Source of the DNA: Alkalinema sp. CACIAM 70d
GTDB taxonomy: Bacteria; Cyanobacteriota; Cyanobacteriia; Leptolyngbyales; Leptolyngbyaceae
Direction: 5' to 3'
Assembly: GCA_002148405.1 (NCBI GenBank)
Contig: MUGG01000151.1
Span: 1-64,000 of the forward strand
Length of the DNA: 64,000 nucleotides
The position numbers were made by a program, and so were the translations under genes. The notes below the pieces were generated by a model that had not been told where the DNA came from, searched no databases, and saw nothing but the letters and a program-made list of their open reading frames with translations. Positions 60,465 through 64,000 of the stretch are shown here, piece after piece (the stretch's first letter is position 1; each line of letters begins with the position of its first letter).

Positions 60465-61772
60465 ATGCATCCTGAATTCCGCCAACGCCGTGAACAACTG
60501 CTCGCCAAACTGGGGAACGGAACGGCTATTTTTCGATCGGCTTCCCATGCTGTGATGCATAACGATGTGGAATATAACTTCCGGCAGGATAGTACGTTTT
60601 ATTACTTCACGGGCTTTAACGAAGCGGATGCCGTCGCCGTGTTTGCGCCGCACCATGAGGAACACAAATACATTCTTTTTGTACAACCCAAGGATCGGGA
60701 CAAGGAAACCTGGACGGGGTATCGGGTTGGGGTGGAAGCAGCGAAGGAAGCCTATGGGGCGGATATTGCCTACCCCATTGCGGAATTGGATGAACATTTA
60801 CCGAAATACCTGGAGAAAGCCGATCGACTCTACTATCACTTAGGTCGCGACAATGGTTTCAACAATCGGATTTTGAAACTCTTTCAACGCTTTATAGGAC
60901 GCTACGATCGAACAGGATTTGGGCCGTTAGCGATCGAAGATCCGTTGTTGTTAGTGAGTTCGTTACGGTTACATAAAAGCGATTATGAACTTTCCTTAAT
61001 GCGCAAGGCCATAGAGATTGCAGCAGAAGCCCATCAGTTAGCCCTGGATCATCGCAAGCCGGGACTCTACGAATACGAATTGCAAGCGGAAATGGAACGG
61101 CTGTTTCGCCTGCGGGGTGGATTGGGGCCGGCCTATCCCTCGATCGTGGCTTCTGGGGAAAATGCTTGCATTCTGCACTACACGGAAAATAGCCGACAAA
61201 TGCAGGATGGAGACTTGCTGTTAATTGATGCGGGCTGTTCCTACGACTATTACAATTCCGACATTACCCGCACGTTTCCAGTTGGTGACAAATTCACCGA
61301 GGAACAGCGCATTCTCTATGAGCTGGTTTTAAAGGCGCAACTGGCCGCGATCGAGCAAGTACAACCGGGAAATCCTTGGAAGCAATTCCATGAAACGGCT
61401 GTGCGGGTGATTACTGAAGGCTTGCTAGAACTAGGATTACTTCAGGGTGAGATTGAAGAAGTCATCAAAGAAGAAAAGTACAAACCTTTCTTTATGCATG
61501 GTACGGGGCATTGGCTGGGCTTGGATGTGCACGATATCGGCGGACGGAAAACAGGGGATAACTGGTATAGCTTTGCGCCGGGACAGGTCATCACCGTAGA
61601 GCCGGGAATTTACATTCGTCCTGATTTCCAACCCGCAGAAGGCCAGCCGGAAGTGCCCGATCGGTGGCGCGGGATTGGAATTCGCATTGAGGATGATGTG
61701 TTGGTGACAGCAACGGGAAATGAAATACTCACCGCAGCGGTTCCTAAATCCGTAGACGCGATGGAACGGTAG
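60465..61772 (+). CDS. pepP: Xaa-Pro aminopeptidase
   Basis: M24B metallopeptidase that removes N-terminal residues before Pro. The 435 residues have an N-terminal domain (about 1-170) and the pita-bread domain with metal ligands Asp in LLIDAGCSYDYYNSDITRTF (two Asp), His in HGTGHWLGLDVHD, Glu in TVEPGIYI and Glu in IRIEDDVLV. The start MHPEFRQRREQLL is typical. Confidence 0.94.
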   Translation: MHPEFRQRREQLLAKLGNGTAIFRSASHAVMHNDVEYNFRQDSTFYYFTGFNEADAVAVFAPHHEEHKYILFVQPKDRDKETWTGYRVGVEAAKEAYGADIAYPIAELDEHLPKYLEKADRLYYHLGRDNGFNNRILKLFQRFIGRYDRTGFGPLAIEDPLLLVSSLRLHKSDYELSLMRKAIEIAAEAHQLALDHRKPGLYEYELQAEMERLFRLRGGLGPAYPSIVASGENACILHYTENSRQMQDGDLLLIDAGCSYDYYNSDITRTFPVGDKFTEEQRILYELVLKAQLAAIEQVQPGNPWKQFHETAVRVITEGLLELGLLQGEIEEVIKEEKYKPFFMHGTGHWLGLDVHDIGGRKTGDNWYSFAPGQVITVEPGIYIRPDFQPAEGQPEVPDRWRGIGIRIEDDVLVTATGNEILTAAVPKSVDAMER

Positions 61773-61802
61773 CCGTTAATAGAAACATCAACATCAAAAG
61801 AA

Positions 61803-61826
61803 AAGGCAAGGAGTGTTCCTTGCCTT
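61803..61826. terminator. Bidirectional terminator between pepP and moeB
   Basis: A perfect 10-bp stem (AAGGCAAGGA and its complement) with a GTGT loop lies between convergent genes. A T-rich stretch follows on the minus strand; the plus strand has only CTTTT. It is placed to end moeB and pepP transcription. Confidence 0.7.
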
Positions 61827-61901
61827 CATCTGCTTTTATAGAACAGAGCAATTGAACCCCTGAATACGTTGGCTCGTAGTCTAGGGATTCATATTCATAC
61901 G

Positions 61902-63182
61902 CTAGAGGTTAATACTCCGGCACCGAAGGATCGATTTCGCGGCTCCAAGCCAGAATTCCACCCACCACATTGGTGCCTTGGATGCCTGCTTTTCCTTCAA
62001 AATTCCAAGTGCCTTGGCCGATCGGGCACCGGATTTGCAATGGACGATCAGTTTTTTGTTCCCCAAGGCATCTTTGACTTTCTCAATCCCATGGCTGTTT
62101 TCGATATCCGGCAAAGGAATCAGCACGGAACCGGGAATGCGGCCAATGTCAAATTCATGGGGATTGCGCACATCAACCAGCACATAGTCATCGGCTTGAC
62201 TGTCGATCAATTGCTTCAGATCCTTCACCGTCATTTCCGACAGTTCACTTTGAGCCGCAGCCTCCGCAGCTTTCGCTTGGGGAATGCCGCAGAACTCATC
62301 GTAGTCAATCAGCTTCTCAATCACAGGTCGATCGGGATTGCAGTTCAGCTTCAGTTCCCGGAACCGCATATTCAAGGCATCGTACAGCAGCAGACGACCA
62401 CTGAGGGTTGTCCCCACGCCCAGAATAATCTTCACCGTTTCCGTTGCTTGCAGCGTACCGATTACCCCCGGTAGGATTCCCAGCACACCGCCTTCAGCAC
62501 AGGAGGGCACCAACCCAGGAGGTGGCGGATCGGGGTACAGGTCACGGTAGTTTGGCCCTGGCACTTCGGAATCGTAAAGCCAATCCTTGCCCGCCTTACG
62601 TTGTTCCGCTTTTTCCTGGGGCGAAAGCTGATCCCAACCCTCGGGACGTACCCAGCCGCCCTTATGGTTAAAGACCGTTGCCTGACCTTCAAAGTGGAAA
62701 ATCGAGCCGTAGACGTTAGGTTTACCCAACAGCACGCAGGCGTCATTGACCAGGTAGCGGGTCGGGAAGTTATCGGTTCCGTCAATCACCACATCGTAGG
62801 GGCGGATGATATCCAGCGCATTTTCGGAACTGAGGCGCGTTTCGTAAAGATCAATTTGGCAGAAGGGGTTAATTTCTAAAATTCGCTCTTTTGCGGAGAG
62901 GATTTTGGGTTTCCCAACGTTAGAGGTGCTGTGGATTACCTGACGTTGCAGGTTCGACGTATCCACCACGTCAAAATCCACAATGCCGATGCGACCAATT
63001 CCCGCTGCGGCTAGATACAGCAATAGTGGTGCACCCAGGCCCCCGGTTCCAATACACAGCACACTGGCTGCTTTGAGGCGTTTTTGGCCATCAACGCCCA
63101 CTTGGGGCAGAATGATGTGCCGCGAATAACGCTCATAGTCGTCTTTGGTTAACTGGACTTCATCCAGATTTGGGTTCAACAT
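61902..63182 (-). CDS. moeB: MoeB-rhodanese fusion, frameshifted near the C-terminus
   Basis: Adenylates the small sulfur carrier MoaD for molybdopterin synthesis; in cyanobacteria it has a C-terminal rhodanese domain. The ATP site is GTGGLGAPLLLYLAAAG; the zinc-type ThiF/MoeB core ends near 300, and the rhodanese Cys is in VHCKSGARSA. Start MLNPNLDEVQL at 63182 is typical; a start 12 bp upstream is also in frame. After KEKQ the frame reads a non-family tail. In another frame the sequence continues AGIQGTNVVGGILAWSREI to a TAA at 61909, so a single base appears missing in the A4 run (T run 61990-61993). Confidence 0.88.
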   Translation of the reverse strand: MLNPNLDEVQLTKDDYERYSRHIILPQVGVDGQKRLKAASVLCIGTGGLGAPLLLYLAAAGIGRIGIVDFDVVDTSNLQRQVIHSTSNVGKPKILSAKERILEINPFCQIDLYETRLSSENALDIIRPYDVVIDGTDNFPTRYLVNDACVLLGKPNVYGSIFHFEGQATVFNHKGGWVRPEGWDQLSPQEKAEQRKAGKDWLYDSEVPGPNYRDLYPDPPPPGLVPSCAEGGVLGILPGVIGTLQATETVKIILGVGTTLSGRLLLYDALNMRFRELKLNCNPDRPVIEKLIDYDEFCGIPQAKAAEAAAQSELSEMTVKDLKQLIDSQADDYVLVDVRNPHEFDIGRIPGSVLIPLPDIENSHGIEKVKDALGNKKLIVHCKSGARSAKALGILKEKQASKAPMWWVEFWLGAAKSILRCRSINL

Positions 63183-63489
63183 GGCGTGAGTCAATGCGTG
63201 TGAGTCAGTGCGTGATTCAGTTAGACAGTCTACGATCGCCCATGGATGTCCGGCGCATCCCGATCGCAGTTCAGCAGAACCAGAAATCTATTCTAGGGCA
63301 GGGACGGAACCCATAGTCTAATAGGTTTTTTAAAGCCGATAGTTTTAGTCGGGTTTTGAGTTGAGTTTTATGATATTCCTGCTGGTGCTCTCGTTGCGTT
63401 AAGGCACGGGTTCTCTAACCCGATCGCTGCTGTTCTCTCCAATTCACACGTTATGATCAGAGACGAACTATTAACTTGTGTAAAGTTCC

Positions 63490-64000
63490 TTGACTGCAAC
63501 TTTTAAAACTCCGGACACCTCCACCCTCACCGCTTGGTATGCCCTGGATCCGATCTGGCAAGGTACTGAGCCACAAATTCAACAGGGACTGCCCCACAAC
63601 CAGCTTGCCCCGGCGTGGCAAATGGTTTTGCTGGGGGATGGTTCACCGACGCGATACTTACAGCTTTTGACGGGTGAACCGACGACGATCGATCTGATCG
63701 ACATGTCCCCCGTTGGATTATTCCGCGATCGTGCGCCGGAGCAAATTCTGCAAGTGCCAGGGCCCCGGGTGCGGCGGCAGGTCTGGCTGATGAATGGCGG
63801 CCAACGCACGGCCTACGCAGCCTCCTGGTGGGAGCAGAGCCATGTGGATGAGTATTTACAAAACCGATCGCTGCCCATCTGGGCCAGTTTGGCTAAGCTG
63901 CGCACAGAACTCTACCGCGATGTCCAAGGGATCTACTACGGTCATTCCAAGGAGATCGCCGAAGCCTTTGGCCATCCTGGCCCCTTCTGGGGACGGCACT
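63490..64000 (+). CDS. Chorismate lyase family protein, 3' end cut by window edge
   Basis: At least 170 residues of a DUF98/chorismate lyase-like protein, removing pyruvate from chorismate to form 4-hydroxybenzoate (plastoquinone precursor). The start is TTG 63490, right after an in-frame TAA; no ATG is available. Visible blocks: TRYLQLLTGEPTTIDLIDM, PRVRRQVWLM and EYLQNRSLPIWASL. The frame is open at the right edge. Confidence 0.75.
   Translation, partial: MTATFKTPDTSTLTAWYALDPIWQGTEPQIQQGLPHNQLAPAWQMVLLGDGSPTRYLQLLTGEPTTIDLIDMSPVGLFRDRAPEQILQVPGPRVRRQVWLMNGGQRTAYAASWWEQSHVDEYLQNRSLPIWASLAKLRTELYRDVQGIYYGHSKEIAEAFGHPGPFWGRH

Overview
This window is chromosomal DNA from a cyanobacterium, probably a filamentous or Leptolyngbya-like lineage. 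The evidence is the dense HIP1-type octamers (GCGATCGC and GATCG cores throughout), both routes of protochlorophyllide reduction (por, chlL, chlN), the NDH-1MS CO2-uptake genes (ndhF3, ndhD3, cupA), ndhM, a CmpR-type regulator, DUF4090 and DUF3285 proteins, three Uma2 proteins and a PEP-CTERM surface protein. No tRNA, rRNA or CRISPR array was recognised.

Layout. 1-4.8 kb: an unidentified gene runs off the left edge, then por diverges from chlL-chlN. 5-11 kb: an ArsC/Spx-like protein, a quinone-oxidoreductase-like dehydrogenase and a 1,422-residue secreted protein that joins a two-partner-secretion domain to a CHAT caspase-like protease. 11-19.3 kb: acetyl-CoA synthetase broken by a one-base frameshift, a 53-residue membrane protein, an SGNH hydrolase, a DUF554 membrane protein, a small DNA-binding-type protein with a basic Lys/Ala/Arg tail, a class III aminotransferase and a GT2 glycosyltransferase. 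19.4-24.7 kb: a plasmid-style replication module, made of a CyRepA1-like helicase protein, a Cys-rich frame overlapping its start, about eight iteron-like repeats, and a divergent protein that may be an iteron-binding initiator. 24.7-42 kb: housekeeping and metabolic genes (prmA, serA, threonine dehydratase, ndhM, a HerA-like ATPase, a GAF-type histidine kinase, an ABC1/UbiB kinase, an NDH-2-like dehydrogenase, coaD). 42.5-49.4 kb: the inducible CO2-uptake cluster ndhF3-ndhD3-cupA, a convergent fasciclin protein and a CmpR-like LysR regulator. 49.4-54.8 kb: four minus-strand genes, three of which (alpha-oxoamine synthase, YghO-like acyltransferase, extended SDR) match the enzyme classes of bacterial ceramide synthesis. 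55-64 kb: a lipoprotein, ybeY, dgkA, a glutamine amidotransferase (trpG/pabA), a degenerate MBL protein, pepP, moeB (frameshifted near its 3' end) and the start of a chorismate lyase that runs off the right edge.

A scattered feature is short tandem repeats with 12-16 bp units in many spacers (4781, 22742, 24527, 24619, 28771, 31974, 46090) and inside two genes. The two most interesting candidates are the iteron-bearing replication module inside the chromosome and the possible sphingolipid-type gene set.
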